A stretch of 64,000 nt of DNA from Eubacterium sp. GTDB lineage: Bacteria; Bacillota; Clostridia; Peptostreptococcales; Anaerovoracaceae. Below, piece after piece: positions 46,148 through 54,840 of the stretch. The first letter of the stretch is position 1. Every line of letters begins with the position of its first letter. The notes below the pieces were generated by a model, which was given only the letters and a program-made list of their open reading frames with translations, ran no database searches and was not told the origin of the DNA. The position numbers were made by a program, and so were the translations under genes. The stretch covers positions 62,001 to 126,000 of the forward strand of contig JAFWHX010000018.1 in assembly GCA_017533915.1 (NCBI GenBank). The letters run 5' to 3'.

Positions 46148-46225
46148 GACAATCGCACTTATATATTGCGATTGTCGCAACGATCGCTTCCTATCGGCAA
46201 AGCCGCTATAATTAAAGCGATCGTT
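46148..46225. promoter_or_regulatory. Two inverted repeats between upp and tyrS
   Basis: GACAATCGCA / TGCGATTGTC (46148-46157, 46167-46176) is a perfect 10-bp stem with a 9-nt loop. AACGATCGCTT / AAGCGATCGTT (46179-46189, 46215-46225) is a perfect 11-bp stem that encloses a smaller hairpin and reaches into the upp stop codon. Neither has a T run. They may form paired leader structures for tyrS or protect the upp 3' end. Confidence 0.5.
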
Positions 46226-46853
46226 ACTTTGTTCCGTATAGTCTGTCTCCTGCATCTCCGAGTCCCGGTACGATGTACGCATGCTCGTTCAGATGGTCGT
46301 CTTTTGCCGCGATATAGATATCTACGTCAGGATGTGCTTTCTGCATTACCTCGATTCCTTCCGGCGCAGCGATGAGGCACATGAAGCTGATATCTTTTCC
46401 GCCTCTGTCCTTGATGAACTGCACTGCAGCGGCTCCGCTCCCACCTGTCGCGAGCATCGGGTCGACTACGAAGATCTTTCTCTTGCCGATGTCATCAGGA
46501 AGCTTGCAGTAATACTCTACCGGCTGATGAGTGTTCGGATCTCTGTACAGGCCGATGAAGCCGACCTTTGCGTTAGGAACGAGTGACATGAATCCGTCAA
46601 GGAATCCAAGTCCTGCTCTCAGGATAGGTACGACGGCAAGGTCTTCACCTGCGAGCATATTGAACTTCCCCTTGCAGATAGGTGTCTCTATCTCTACTTC
46701 CTTGAGCGGAAGATCTCTCGTAGCCTCGAATGTCATAAGTGTTACTACTTCCTGCGCCAGCTGGCGGAAGTCCTTGGTCGTGGTGTTCTTGTCACGCATC
46801 ATCGATACCTTGTGCTGGATCAGCGGATGATCAAAAACATATACTTTGCTCAT
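46224..46853 (-). CDS. upp: Uracil phosphoribosyltransferase
   Basis: Salvages uracil to UMP with PRPP. The 209-residue protein matches Upp along its length: [21 protein letters not shown] at the N-terminus, [31 protein letters not shown], the PRPP loop in [17 protein letters not shown] and the uracil-site [14 protein letters not shown] at the C-terminus. AGGAGG precedes the ATG. It lies about 100 bp downstream of rpiB, the conserved clostridial order, so the two are probably one transcript. Confidence 0.97.
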   Translation of the reverse strand: MSKVYVFDHPLIQHKVSMMRDKNTTTKDFRQLAQEVVTLMTFEATRDLPLKEVEIETPICKGKFNMLAGEDLAVVPILRAGLGFLDGFMSLVPNAKVGFIGLYRDPNTHQPVEYYCKLPDDIGKRKIFVVDPMLATGGSGAAAVQFIKDRGGKDISFMCLIAAPEGIEVMQKAHPDVDIYIAAKDDHLNEHAYIVPGLGDAGDRLYGTK

Positions 46854-46955
46854 TTTTACCTCCTAAAAGATTCCTGCTTTTCCCTTTATCTGCTAAAAAC
46901 GATACTTCTGCCAGCCAATGGGGCTTTGATCGTCCCGCGGCCGGCGATACATTTA

Positions 46956-47387
46956 CTACATCTCATCCAGCATCTCGATACGTCTTGTGTGGTGCTGGCC
47001 GAGGAATTTCTCACTGAGCCATGCATCGACGATCTTTATGGCGAGATCCGGATCTGTCGTTCTGCCGCCGAGCGCCAGGATGTTCGCGTTGTTATGCTGC
47101 CTTGCCTTCTGGCCCATCTCGACCGATGTGCACAGCGCGCATCTGATGCCTTTGACCTTGTTGCAGGCCATGGAGATGCCGATACCTGTCCCGCAGACGG
47201 CAATGCCCTGGTCCGCGTTCTTTGCCGCGACGAATTCGCCCAGCTTCTTTCCGTAGATCGGATAATCCACAGGATCTTCCGAGTCAGTCCCGAGATCAAT
47301 AACGTCGATCCCTCTTGATTTAAGATGCTCCTTGATCGTGATCTTAAGCGGGTATCCCGCGTGGTCACATGCCATTGCGATTACCAT
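46956..47387 (-). CDS. rpiB: Ribose-5-phosphate isomerase B
   Basis: Interconverts ribose-5-phosphate and ribulose-5-phosphate. The 143-residue protein has the RpiB/LacA pattern: MACDHAGYPLK at the N-terminus, GTDSEDPVDYP, and the active-site Cys and loop in GIAVCGTGIGISMACNKVKGI, followed by HNNANILALGGR. The ATG has AAAGGA 10 nt upstream. It leads the rpiB-upp pair behind its own promoter with two upstream direct repeats. Confidence 0.95.
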   Translation of the reverse strand: MVIAMACDHAGYPLKITIKEHLKSRGIDVIDLGTDSEDPVDYPIYGKKLGEFVAAKNADQGIAVCGTGIGISMACNKVKGIRCALCTSVEMGQKARQHNNANILALGGRTTDPDLAIKIVDAWLSEKFLGQHHTRRIEMLDEM

Positions 47388-47436
47388 TTTATCAGGTCCT
47401 TTCTGATTCTTCCCAAGCCGCCTTTCTATCTGTATT

Positions 47437-47465
47437 ATTCTATCATATTACATGTCACGTGTCAC
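47437..47465 (-). promoter_or_regulatory. Promoter of rpiB-upp
   Basis: On the minus strand, GTGACA (47460-47465), 17 bp, TAGAAT (47437-47442), about 50 bp upstream of the rpiB start. Confidence 0.55.
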
Positions 47466-47477
47466 GGTAGTTTGAGT

Positions 47478-47518
47478 CCTGATTTGACAAATGGCTGGAC
47501 CCTGATTTGACAAATGGC
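47478..47518. repeat. Two 18-bp direct repeats upstream of the rpiB promoter
   Basis: CCTGATTTGACAAATGGC occurs twice without mismatch (47478-47495, 47501-47518; period 23 bp). Each contains the palindrome ATTTGACAAAT. The position, about 35-80 bp upstream of the -10, would suit an activator or a repressor pair. Confidence 0.55.
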
Positions 47519-47534
47519 GCCGTCGGCACGCAGC

Positions 47535-47563
47535 AAAAAAAGAACGGGCCTTAAGGTCCGTTC
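47535..47563 (-). terminator. Intrinsic terminator of sua5
   Basis: The stem GAACGGGCC / GGTCCGTTC (47542-47550, 47555-47563; one mismatch) with loop TTAA is followed on the minus strand by seven T. It lies 10 bp past the stop. Confidence 0.85.
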
Positions 47564-47572
47564 CAGATAGCA

Positions 47573-48568
47573 TCATACTTTTCTTATATTGAAGCCCGCT
47601 GACTTCAGCATACGGTTCATGACCGAGAATCCGACGCCTTTCTGCGGCAGCGCGGCTGCCAGGATCAGGTCTGCGTTCTCTCTGTCTGCGTCGCGGAGCA
47701 TCGCGAACAGCTCGTGAGCAGCATCGATCGCTCCGTTCTGCCCGAATTCGAGCACGATCACATTCTCGCCTTCCATCTCGTGCTCGGTCTTCATCTGCTC
47801 GATCGCCTCCAGGACTTTCTCCTCTTCGCCCTCAAAGATGATCATCGGCGCCTTCGGCGCATAATGCCTGTATTTCATTCCAGGCGCCTTCGGATGGAAA
47901 TCCGGGTCTTCAGGCTTTTTGTTCAGCGCTGGATCCATGATCACCGGTACTCCCAGCCTCTCATGGAAATCCTCAGCTGTCATGATGCCCGGCCTGAGTA
48001 TCATCGGGACGTCTCCGGTCATATCGATCACCGTGGATTCGATCCCGAACTCGCACGGACCCCCGTCGATTATCGCATCTATTCTGCCGTCAAAATCTTC
48101 ACGTACGTGTTCGGCTGTCGTCGGGCTTGGCTTTCCGGACAGGTTCGCGCTGGGCGCCGCGACCGGGCAGTCAGCTGCTTTAAGGAAAGCGCGCGCTGCC
48201 GGGTCAGACGGCATCCTGATACCGACAGTCTCCAGTCCGCCTGTCGTGACATACGGGACCGTGAAGATCCTCTGACAGATCATAGTGACAGGCCCCGGCC
48301 AGAATGCGTCCATGACTTTTTCCATCATCGGAGTCACTTCCGGAGTGATAAGGCCGAGCTGGTCCCTGCTCCAGATGTGCACGATGCTTGGATTATCCGC
48401 AGGTCTTCCCTTTACTGTGTATATGTTCTCCACAGCCTCCGCATCAAAGGCGTCAGCCCCAAGTCCGTACACCGTCTCAGTCGGAAAAGCGACGAGACCG
48501 CCATTCCTGACGATCTCGCCCGCGATCCTCATATCCTCTTCACTTGTGCTAAGATATCTCGTCTGCAT
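47573..48568 (-). CDS. ywlC: L-threonylcarbamoyladenylate synthase (Sua5/YwlC)
   Basis: Makes threonylcarbamoyl-AMP from threonine, bicarbonate and ATP for the t6A37 modification of tRNAs reading ANN codons. The 331-residue long form has the YrdC domain (about 15-195) with GGLVAFPTETVYGLGADAF, KGRPADNPSIVHI and APSANLSGKPSPT, and a C-terminal Sua5 domain (about 205-330). I chose the ATG at 48568, which follows the prfA stop as TGA-T-ATG, a clear coupling arrangement. An ATG at 48616 would overlap prfA. It is the last gene of the prfA unit and is followed by a terminator. Confidence 0.95.
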   Translation of the reverse strand: MQTRYLSTSEEDMRIAGEIVRNGGLVAFPTETVYGLGADAFDAEAVENIYTVKGRPADNPSIVHIWSRDQLGLITPEVTPMMEKVMDAFWPGPVTMICQRIFTVPYVTTGGLETVGIRMPSDPAARAFLKAADCPVAAPSANLSGKPSPTTAEHVREDFDGRIDAIIDGGPCEFGIESTVIDMTGDVPMILRPGIMTAEDFHERLGVPVIMDPALNKKPEDPDFHPKAPGMKYRHYAPKAPMIIFEGEEEKVLEAIEQMKTEHEMEGENVIVLEFGQNGAIDAAHELFAMLRDADRENADLILAAALPQKGVGFSVMNRMLKSAGFNIRKV

Positions 48569-48569
48569 A

Positions 48570-49634
48570 TCAATAGTTGTCCATCTTCTTTGCCTGATCG
48601 TCAGTAATGAGAGCATCGATTATATCATCGAGATCTCCGTCCATTATCTGGTCAAGCTTGTACAGCGTAAGGCCGATCCTGTGGTCGGTCACTCTGCTCT
48701 GAGGGAAGTTGTATGTTCTTATGCGCTCGCTCCGGTCGCCTGAGCCGACCTGGTCTTTACGTTCTGCGGCGATCCTCGCATTCTGTTCCTGCTGCATCTT
48801 GTCATAGATACGGGCTTTAAGAACAGTCATGGCCTTCGCCCTGTTCTTTATCTGCGACTTCTCATCCTGACAGGTAACTACGATGCCTGTCGGAATGTGA
48901 GTGAGTCTTACAGCTGAATCCGTGGTATTTACACACTGGCCGCCGTTTCCGGATGCCCTGTATACGTCTACTTTAACGTCGTTAGGATCGATATTCACCT
49001 CTACGTCATCGACCTCAGGAAGCACTGCCACAGTAGCGGCAGAGGTATGGATACGTCCTGCTGCCTCAGTCTCAGGAACACGCTGCACACGGTGAACTCC
49101 GCTCTCGAACTTGAGCCTTGAGTATGCGCCTTTTCCCTTGATCATGACTTCAGCTTCTTTCACGCCGCCGATGCCGGTGTCGTTCATATCCATGATCTCT
49201 ATAGCCCATCTGTGCCGTTCAGCATATCTGGTATACATCCTTAGAAGGTCTCCGCCGAACAATGCTGCCTCATCACCGCCGGTACCGGCCCTGATCTCAA
49301 GGATTACGTTCTTCTCATCATTAGGATCCTTAGGGATCAGAAGCACTTTAAGCTCAGCAGTCACTGCCTCCAGCTTGTCCTCCTGCTCAGACACTTCTGC
49401 CTTGGCCATATCGCGGAGCTCTTCGTCATCTTCTGTATCTACGAGCTCTTTGGCGAATTCCAGCTCCTCTACAGCTTTCTTATATTCTTCATACTTATGT
49501 ACCACCGGCTCTATCTCGCCCATTTCCTTCATATGCTTCCGCCATACTTCCTGATTGGCGATCACATCCGGATCCGCGACTTTTCTGGTAAGCTCATGGT
49601 ACTTCTCAACGACTGTTTCTAGTTTCTCAAACAT
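48570..49634 (-). CDS. prfA: Peptide chain release factor 1
   Basis: Releases the finished peptide at UAG and UAA codons. The 354-residue protein has the GGQ motif in [23 protein letters not shown], the site of the Gln methylation carried out by PrmC (encoded at 53895-54818). The [10 protein letters not shown] segment and the N-terminal coiled coil are also as expected. It begins 11 bp after the subtilase stop and is coupled to sua5 downstream. Confidence 0.97.
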   Translation of the reverse strand: MFEKLETVVEKYHELTRKVADPDVIANQEVWRKHMKEMGEIEPVVHKYEEYKKAVEELEFAKELVDTEDDEELRDMAKAEVSEQEDKLEAVTAELKVLLIPKDPNDEKNVILEIRAGTGGDEAALFGGDLLRMYTRYAERHRWAIEIMDMNDTGIGGVKEAEVMIKGKGAYSRLKFESGVHRVQRVPETEAAGRIHTSAATVAVLPEVDDVEVNIDPNDVKVDVYRASGNGGQCVNTTDSAVRLTHIPTGIVVTCQDEKSQIKNRAKAMTVLKARIYDKMQQEQNARIAAERKDQVGSGDRSERIRTYNFPQSRVTDHRIGLTLYKLDQIMDGDLDDIIDALITDDQAKKMDNY

Positions 49635-49645
49635 CTGCTACTCCA

Positions 49646-52600
49646 CTATTTTTTCTTCTTTGCGAATACGACCTGCACCTTCTGCGATTTCGTCATCTTC
49701 TTAATAGTATATACCTTCTTAGTGGCCTTTTTACTCAGTTTTACTTTCCTGCCGCCTATTTTGAGGGATTTAATGTAATATTTCTTTGCGGCTTTGACGG
49801 TGATCTTCGCGTTGTTTCCAGGCAGATAGGCGCCGGATCCTTTGACCGTGCCCTTGCCTTTCTTCGTCACTTTCACATTCACGAGACCGCTCTCGACCGG
49901 AACAGTGTATATCGTGCCCTCCAAAGTGCCATAGTACGTGTTTCCGGCTACGATGCCTTTCGGTCCATATTTTTCCGGGTCATCAAGGAAGTTGTACCCT
50001 GTGTCCAAATATCTGTCTTCCGAAACATCATAGATGAATGTGTCGCCGTGATCCACTGCCGGAGCACCTATATATATCAGTCCTTTTGCCGTCAGGCCGA
50101 CATCCGGTTCATCCACGCCGTACATCTTCACCAGAGCGCCTGCCGAGCATGCTCGCCACGACTTCCCATCAAAGATAAGATTGGCCGGGCATACGACATC
50201 TGTGATCTGATCTGGCTGTTCAAGCTGATCCGGACCTGTACCGAGCGTGTAGATCAGCTCAGATCCATACTGGAGCGCTTTGCCGCCTGACCTTGGTTCA
50301 GGAAGAGCAGCACCTTCTGACCACTTGCCGCTTGCAGGATCAAAAATGAACACCTTGTCAGAAAGCTGTTTTTCTTTCCCGTATCCGCGGCTTCCTCCGA
50401 TAAAGAATATCTTCCCGAAATATGCGGCGATAGTGTAGTCTTCCAGATCCTCGAGATCTTCCGGAAGTCTTCCGAGATCCTTTACTGCGCTCATGTCGCC
50501 GTCTCTCGCTCCGGCATTTACGCTGATAAGCTTATATTCGCCGGAATAGATGGCAAATGGCCCCTCAAAATCATCGTTATCGTCGTTCTCTTCATCATCC
50601 TCAGCAGTCTTGCTGCGGTCTTTTCCGGAATGACTACTGTTTTCGAGCTCCCAGAGGTCGTCGTCTCCGCCTTCTGACTGATCTGCCTCTCCGTATTCCA
50701 CTACTGTATACAGCTTTCCGTTTGCATACGCAAGATCGCCGAACAGCATTCCGTATTTTGCATTATCATCTTTTGTGACTTCGAACAGCTTTGACGGATC
50801 AACAGTCACTACAATCTCGGCACTTCCATCTCTATCAGACGGATCCTGGACTTTGATCTCGCGTGTCTGGGACCATGTGGTGTAGATCCTTCTACCGTCA
50901 GTTACAGACGCTTCATTTGAATATTCGATGTCCAGGCCGTCTTGTTTAGTGTATTCCTTCTTGCCAGCCACCAGATACAGATTCTGTTTTCTGGAAATTT
51001 TCCCGCCGGCACCGGTAACACGTATGTTCTCTACGTTATTGATCCAGTTTTCATTCTTTATCAGGATCTCCTTGCCTTTGATGATATCATCTGATGGAAT
51101 TATCTCGGCTTTCTTCATGTGATCGTCATCTTTGCCGACCTCTACCTTGAATCCCAGCTGTTCCGGGTAAAGTCCCGAGCCAGAGATCTTTATGGTATCT
51201 GAATCAGTATCCACAGTTACCTTGCCGACCCTTGGAGGAAGGACTGCAGGTACACGCCTGAAATCATACGCTCCTTCAGGTCCTACGTTGAGCTTAGGCT
51301 CATCCTTTGCAGATGCGGAAATCTCGTTCAGGAGATCAGCGACATCAAACGACTGGCCATCTTCAAGCTGTTTTTCCTTCTCGGCAAGCTTGAGTGCTAC
51401 AGTACCGCTTATGAACGGCGCCGCCATCGAAGTACCGCTCATATAGTCATACTTACCGAATGCTTCTTCTTTTATATCCTGTCTTGAAATACCAATGTCA
51501 TCGATAAGGACAGAGTAATCCCCTTTTACTGCGGAATAAAGCCCGATCGCGAACCTTCTTCTGTCTCCGGCCTCGCTTTCCTCATCACCAGACATAGTGA
51601 TGTGATCCCATATTGTAGATTCACCGCTGATATAAGTGCCTGCGATCTGCTTTTCGCCTAGTGTATCCAGATCCGGCACCTCATCTTCAGCAATATCTGC
51701 TATGATGAACAAGCTGCTGGAAAACATCGTCGACGCGTTCTTAGGTCCGGAAGGCCTGCACATCATGCTCATATACGGCCTGATCTCAGCATCTTCCACC
51801 TCGTACGGCATCAGGAAGACGATCATGTCATCCGTCTTTAAGTTTTTGTAGGATATCTTCAAGGACCTGTTATCGTCATCATTAAACCCTTCATCAGCCT
51901 TTTCGATCCGTATCTCCTGTCCTTCTTTTCCGGTGAAAACGTCACCTGATCTTTCGCACTTCTCACCATTGACATAGATCTCATCCGGCACGCCGAAAGT
52001 GTTTTCATCATCTGTATAGCTGTTGAATCCCGCAGATAAGTCATCCTGCTTATCGCCATAGATCGAAGGGTTATATGACTCATACGGAACCGTTGACAAG
52101 ATCTCAGATCCCGGTGCGGCTACATCTACAGATTCCCCATAATTCGAGTATGATGACAGCTCTCCGCTCCTTTCAGTCGCGGCGACGCTGATAAGATAAG
52201 GACTGTTTATATTAGCTGGGTATAACGCATCAACGTCGTTGTTCGCCCCTTCGTTTCCTGCCGCGCAGACAGTCACAGCGCCCTTTTCTCCTACTATATC
52301 CACCAGCTTCTCGAAGATGGCACTTTCTTCTCCGCCGCCCCATGAATTGTTTATCGCGACTACAGGCTCTCCCAGATCGAGCGCCTTGTTTATATAGTTA
52401 TATGCGGCTATTTCATGTGACAGCCACGCGCTGCCGTCCTGGTCCAGTATCCTGAGAGCCATGATGCGGACATTCTGGTTTACTCCGCTTATGCCTTCTT
52501 TATTATTGCCGACTGCTCCTATTATCCCTGCGCAATGTGTACCGTGCCCGTTCTCATCCATCGGGTCCGGATCGCCGCCAATGAAGTCAAAGCCATGCTC

Positions 52601-53236
52601 GCCCTTGATCTCCCTATGTGTGTTCTTCCACATATTCGCTTTAAGGTCAGGATGCAGATAATCCACGCCTGTATCCACTACCGCGACGATCTTTTCAGTC
52701 CCTGTAACACCTTTCTCTTTCCATTCATATTCAACATTCGGAGCATTGTCCTTACTCTGCATGCTCCACTGGTAATCGCTGTATGCGTCGTCACTTACAC
52801 TGAGAGCGTGTATCCTGGAGTTCTTCTCAGCAATGATGACATCGTCCCTCTTATTGAGTTCCCTGACCAGCCTGCTTCCGCTCATGCTGTCCGAACTAAC
52901 AAGAGCTACTACTGAATCTTCCTCAGCCTTTCCGCTGTCCTCTCCGTTAAGTTTCATCCCTGAGCCGCTGCCGCTGAATGTCCATACTTCTTCTACGGTA
53001 ATATCCTTTACGGATTCCTCTCCAGAAGTCAGGGCTTTCCTGATTTTTTTCTCAGTCCTGAGACTGTCGCCATCAAGCAGAACGAGTACGGTATCTTCCA
53101 GCGGATCTTTTTTATCATCCTCTGCGAATACAGGCGCTGTTTCTGGAAGCGCCGCCAATACCATCAGCAGCAGCACCAGTATCGCGCTCAATACTGCCGC
53201 CATGCACTTTCTGGACCTTCTTGCTGTGTTTCTCAT
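49646..53236 (-). CDS. Large secreted subtilisin-like serine protease (S8) with Kelch-like and wall-associated repeats
   Basis: The 1196-residue protein has a signal peptide (about 1-38) and a propeptide (to about 150). The S8 catalytic domain has the Asp near 187 (VAVVDTGVD), His near 232 (NGHGTHCAGI), oxyanion Asn near 329 (CAAGNEG) and Ser near 600 (MSGTSMAAPF). The Asn-Ser distance of about 270 is roughly 200 longer than in subtilisin, so a beta-rich domain is inserted. A Kelch-type propeller region follows (about 810-1100; FFIGGSRGYGKEK), then a basic Lys/Gly repeat at the C-terminus. There is no LPxTG motif. Its own extended -10 promoter (TGG-TACAAT) is near 53312, and a terminator after rpmE isolates it. 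It sits between rpmE and prfA, normally close neighbours. Confidence 0.92.
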   Translation of the reverse strand: MRNTARRSRKCMAAVLSAILVLLLMVLAALPETAPVFAEDDKKDPLEDTVLVLLDGDSLRTEKKIRKALTSGEESVKDITVEEVWTFSGSGSGMKLNGEDSGKAEEDSVVALVSSDSMSGSRLVRELNKRDDVIIAEKNSRIHALSVSDDAYSDYQWSMQSKDNAPNVEYEWKEKGVTGTEKIVAVVDTGVDYLHPDLKANMWKNTHREIKGEHGFDFIGGDPDPMDENGHGTHCAGIIGAVGNNKEGISGVNQNVRIMALRILDQDGSAWLSHEIAAYNYINKALDLGEPVVAINNSWGGGEESAIFEKLVDIVGEKGAVTVCAAGNEGANNDVDALYPANINSPYLISVAATERSGELSSYSNYGESVDVAAPGSEILSTVPYESYNPSIYGDKQDDLSAGFNSYTDDENTFGVPDEIYVNGEKCERSGDVFTGKEGQEIRIEKADEGFNDDDNRSLKISYKNLKTDDMIVFLMPYEVEDAEIRPYMSMMCRPSGPKNASTMFSSSLFIIADIAEDEVPDLDTLGEKQIAGTYISGESTIWDHITMSGDEESEAGDRRRFAIGLYSAVKGDYSVLIDDIGISRQDIKEEAFGKYDYMSGTSMAAPFISGTVALKLAEKEKQLEDGQSFDVADLLNEISASAKDEPKLNVGPEGAYDFRRVPAVLPPRVGKVTVDTDSDTIKISGSGLYPEQLGFKVEVGKDDDHMKKAEIIPSDDIIKGKEILIKNENWINNVENIRVTGAGGKISRKQNLYLVAGKKEYTKQDGLDIEYSNEASVTDGRRIYTTWSQTREIKVQDPSDRDGSAEIVVTVDPSKLFEVTKDDNAKYGMLFGDLAYANGKLYTVVEYGEADQSEGGDDDLWELENSSHSGKDRSKTAEDDEENDDNDDFEGPFAIYSGEYKLISVNAGARDGDMSAVKDLGRLPEDLEDLEDYTIAAYFGKIFFIGGSRGYGKEKQLSDKVFIFDPASGKWSEGAALPEPRSGGKALQYGSELIYTLGTGPDQLEQPDQITDVVCPANLIFDGKSWRACSAGALVKMYGVDEPDVGLTAKGLIYIGAPAVDHGDTFIYDVSEDRYLDTGYNFLDDPEKYGPKGIVAGNTYYGTLEGTIYTVPVESGLVNVKVTKKGKGTVKGSGAYLPGNNAKITVKAAKKYYIKSLKIGGRKVKLSKKATKKVYTIKKMTKSQKVQVVFAKKKK

Positions 53237-53360
53237 ATAATGCCTCCCCGGGACCCTCTTCTCCCTTTTTATCTGTTTATCTGTTCTAACCTGTTAAACC
53301 GTATATAATTGTACCATCATAGCAGTAAAAAAAACAGAACAAAGTACCTGGCACAGCACG

Positions 53361-53389
53361 AAAAAAGGGCCCGCCTAACGGCAGGTCCC
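53361..53389 (-). terminator. Intrinsic terminator of rpmE
   Basis: The stem 53367-53375 with 53380-53389 (nine pairs, one bulge) is followed on the minus strand by six T. Confidence 0.85.
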
Positions 53390-53410
53390 TCTTCTTCATA
53401 TATGTGGTTG

Positions 53411-53611
53411 TTACTTAAGGCCATACTTATTCTTGAACTTCTCAACACGTCCGCCGGCGTTGATGAACTTCTGCTGACCTGTAAAGAACGGATGGCACTG
53501 TGAGCAGACATCAAGTCTGAGCTCAGGCTTGGTAGACATTGTCATAAATGTATTGCCGCATGCGCAAGTTACTTTACATTCCACATATTCAGGATGGATT
53601 CCTTCCTTCAT
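53411..53611 (-). CDS. rpmE: 50S ribosomal protein L31 (zinc-binding type)
   Basis: The 66-residue protein is the C+ type of L31, with zinc Cys in CACGNTF and [10 protein letters not shown], and ends [13 protein letters not shown] as in other Firmicutes. Zinc-free paralogues replace this type when zinc is scarce. AAGGAGG lies 9 nt before the ATG. It has its own promoter and a structured leader of about 170 nt, and a terminator close after the stop, so it is transcribed separately from prmC and the subtilase. Confidence 0.97.
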   Translation of the reverse strand: MKEGIHPEYVECKVTCACGNTFMTMSTKPELRLDVCSQCHPFFTGQQKFINAGGRVEKFKNKYGLK

Positions 53612-53781
53612 GCTTATTCCCCTCCTTCTTCACAGGTGGCTCACCAGATGGCATCCCTCAAGGCCGCAAACCCCGATATGATCAAGACCCTTACCGGGGA
53701 GATCTATGCGGTGTAGAAGATGTTCTCTGATGCCTGATCTATTTGCCGCCGGTAAGGATTCGATATGCCTTCCGATGCGAC
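53612..53781 (-). promoter_or_regulatory. Structured rpmE leader (candidate L31 autoregulatory element)
   Basis: Between the rpmE promoter and start codon lie about 170 nt without a gene. Arms CTTACCGG (53690-53697) and CCGGTAAG (53749-53756) can pair over about 51 nt. L31 leaders that bind their own protein are known in several phyla; this is a candidate, but no consensus was recognised. Confidence 0.4.
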
Positions 53782-53787
53782 TTGAAT

Positions 53788-53817
53788 ATATTAACACAGA
53801 ACCGGACACTGCGTCAA
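53788..53817 (-). promoter_or_regulatory. rpmE promoter
   Basis: On the minus strand, TTGACG (53812-53817), 18 bp, TAATAT (53788-53793). Confidence 0.65.
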
Positions 53818-53894
53818 GGCATTTATTGTCCGGCGCTGTCTATTTATTTTCCGATGCTGTCAATGTATATCACACCTGTCCTGATTCCGGATAT

Positions 53895-54818
53895 TCACTG
53901 CTCTGTGCGGCGCACAGCCGATATCACCCGGTCCAGTCCCGCCAGGTCTTTTTTTATCCTGACGTCTTTAAAGTGCGCTTCAAGGAGTCCCTTCAGATCT
54001 TCTCCCTGATCAAAGCCCGTCTCCATCATAAGGCGTCCTTGTGGTTTAAGGTATCCCGGCGTTTCTTCAGCTATCCGCCTGTAGACATCCAGCCCGTCTG
54101 ACCCGCCGTCTAGCGCAAGTACCGGCTCGTGTCCGCGAACTTCTTCATCCAGTGTCAGTATCACATCTGATCTGATATATGGCGGATTGCATACGATGAG
54201 ATCAAAATCTCCCTGTATGTCTTCAAACAAATCGCTTTTTACAAATGTGACTTTGTCAGAGACACCGAGCCTCTCCGCGTTTTCAGCCGCGACATCCAGC
54301 GCGTCCCTGCTGATATCGGAAAGCACCACATCTGTTTCTTTATCTGACAGCGCAGCGATCGACAGACCCAGGGCACCGCTCCCGCAGCACAGATCCAGCA
54401 CGCGTAGATGCCGCTCAGGCCTGCCACTTACATATTCTGACTCTGCTTCAATCCTGCCGTTTATATATTCCAGCGCCTCTTCGCAAAGTATCTCTGTATC
54501 GAGCCTTGGTATCAGTACGCGGCTGTCCACATGGAACGACAGACCCATGAATTCCTGCTCTCCTGTTATATACTGAAGCGGCTCTTTTCTGATGCGCCTT
54601 CCGATAAGGTCATCGTAGCGCAAAGCCTGATCATCTGACACCGCGTCCTGGTAATGAAGAGGAATATCACGGAAAGGAATATCAACAGCAAAAGACATGA
54701 GTGCCCGCGCGTCAAAGACAGCATCATGGATGCCGGCTTCCGCAAGTCTGTCCTGTCCTTCCTTATATAGTATTCTGACTGTTTTTTCCATATTGCCCAT
54801 GTTGGTTTTGTTCAACAC
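53895..54818 (-). CDS. prmC: Release factor glutamine methyltransferase
   Basis: Methylates the Gln of the GGQ motif in release factors 1 and 2, using S-adenosylmethionine. The 307-residue protein has the N-terminal helical domain (about 10-80), the SAM loop VLDLCCGSGALGLS (about 150) and the substrate-binding NPPY in LIVCNPPYIRSD (about 215). The start is uncertain: the frame opens with GTG at 54818, has TTG at 54815 and ATGs at 54800 and 54791. AGGA upstream supports the GTG/TTG pair. It starts 22 bp after DUF1385, probably on the same transcript. Confidence 0.94.
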   Translation of the reverse strand: MLNKTNMGNMEKTVRILYKEGQDRLAEAGIHDAVFDARALMSFAVDIPFRDIPLHYQDAVSDDQALRYDDLIGRRIRKEPLQYITGEQEFMGLSFHVDSRVLIPRLDTEILCEEALEYINGRIEAESEYVSGRPERHLRVLDLCCGSGALGLSIAALSDKETDVVLSDISRDALDVAAENAERLGVSDKVTFVKSDLFEDIQGDFDLIVCNPPYIRSDVILTLDEEVRGHEPVLALDGGSDGLDVYRRIAEETPGYLKPQGRLMMETGFDQGEDLKGLLEAHFKDVRIKKDLAGLDRVISAVRRTEQ

Positions 54819-54840
54819 GATCCTGCTTTGTGTGTATCAC

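Noticed and set aside
46115-46223. T-box or other riboswitch upstream of tyrS
   Set aside because: No AGGGTGG-type element, no terminator and too short; only inverted repeats are present.
45593-46375. A 260-codon plus-strand frame
   Set aside because: Antisense to tyrS and upp, both certain genes.
47714-48607. A 297-codon open frame on the plus strand
   Set aside because: It lies antisense to sua5, which is a clear family member; no family features or ribosome binding site were seen in the frame.
53648-53716. A 22-codon plus-strand frame (MASLKAANPDM...) in the rpmE leader
   Set aside because: It looks protein-like but has no good ribosome binding site, is opposite the leader RNA, and has no supporting neighbour. 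Probably chance.
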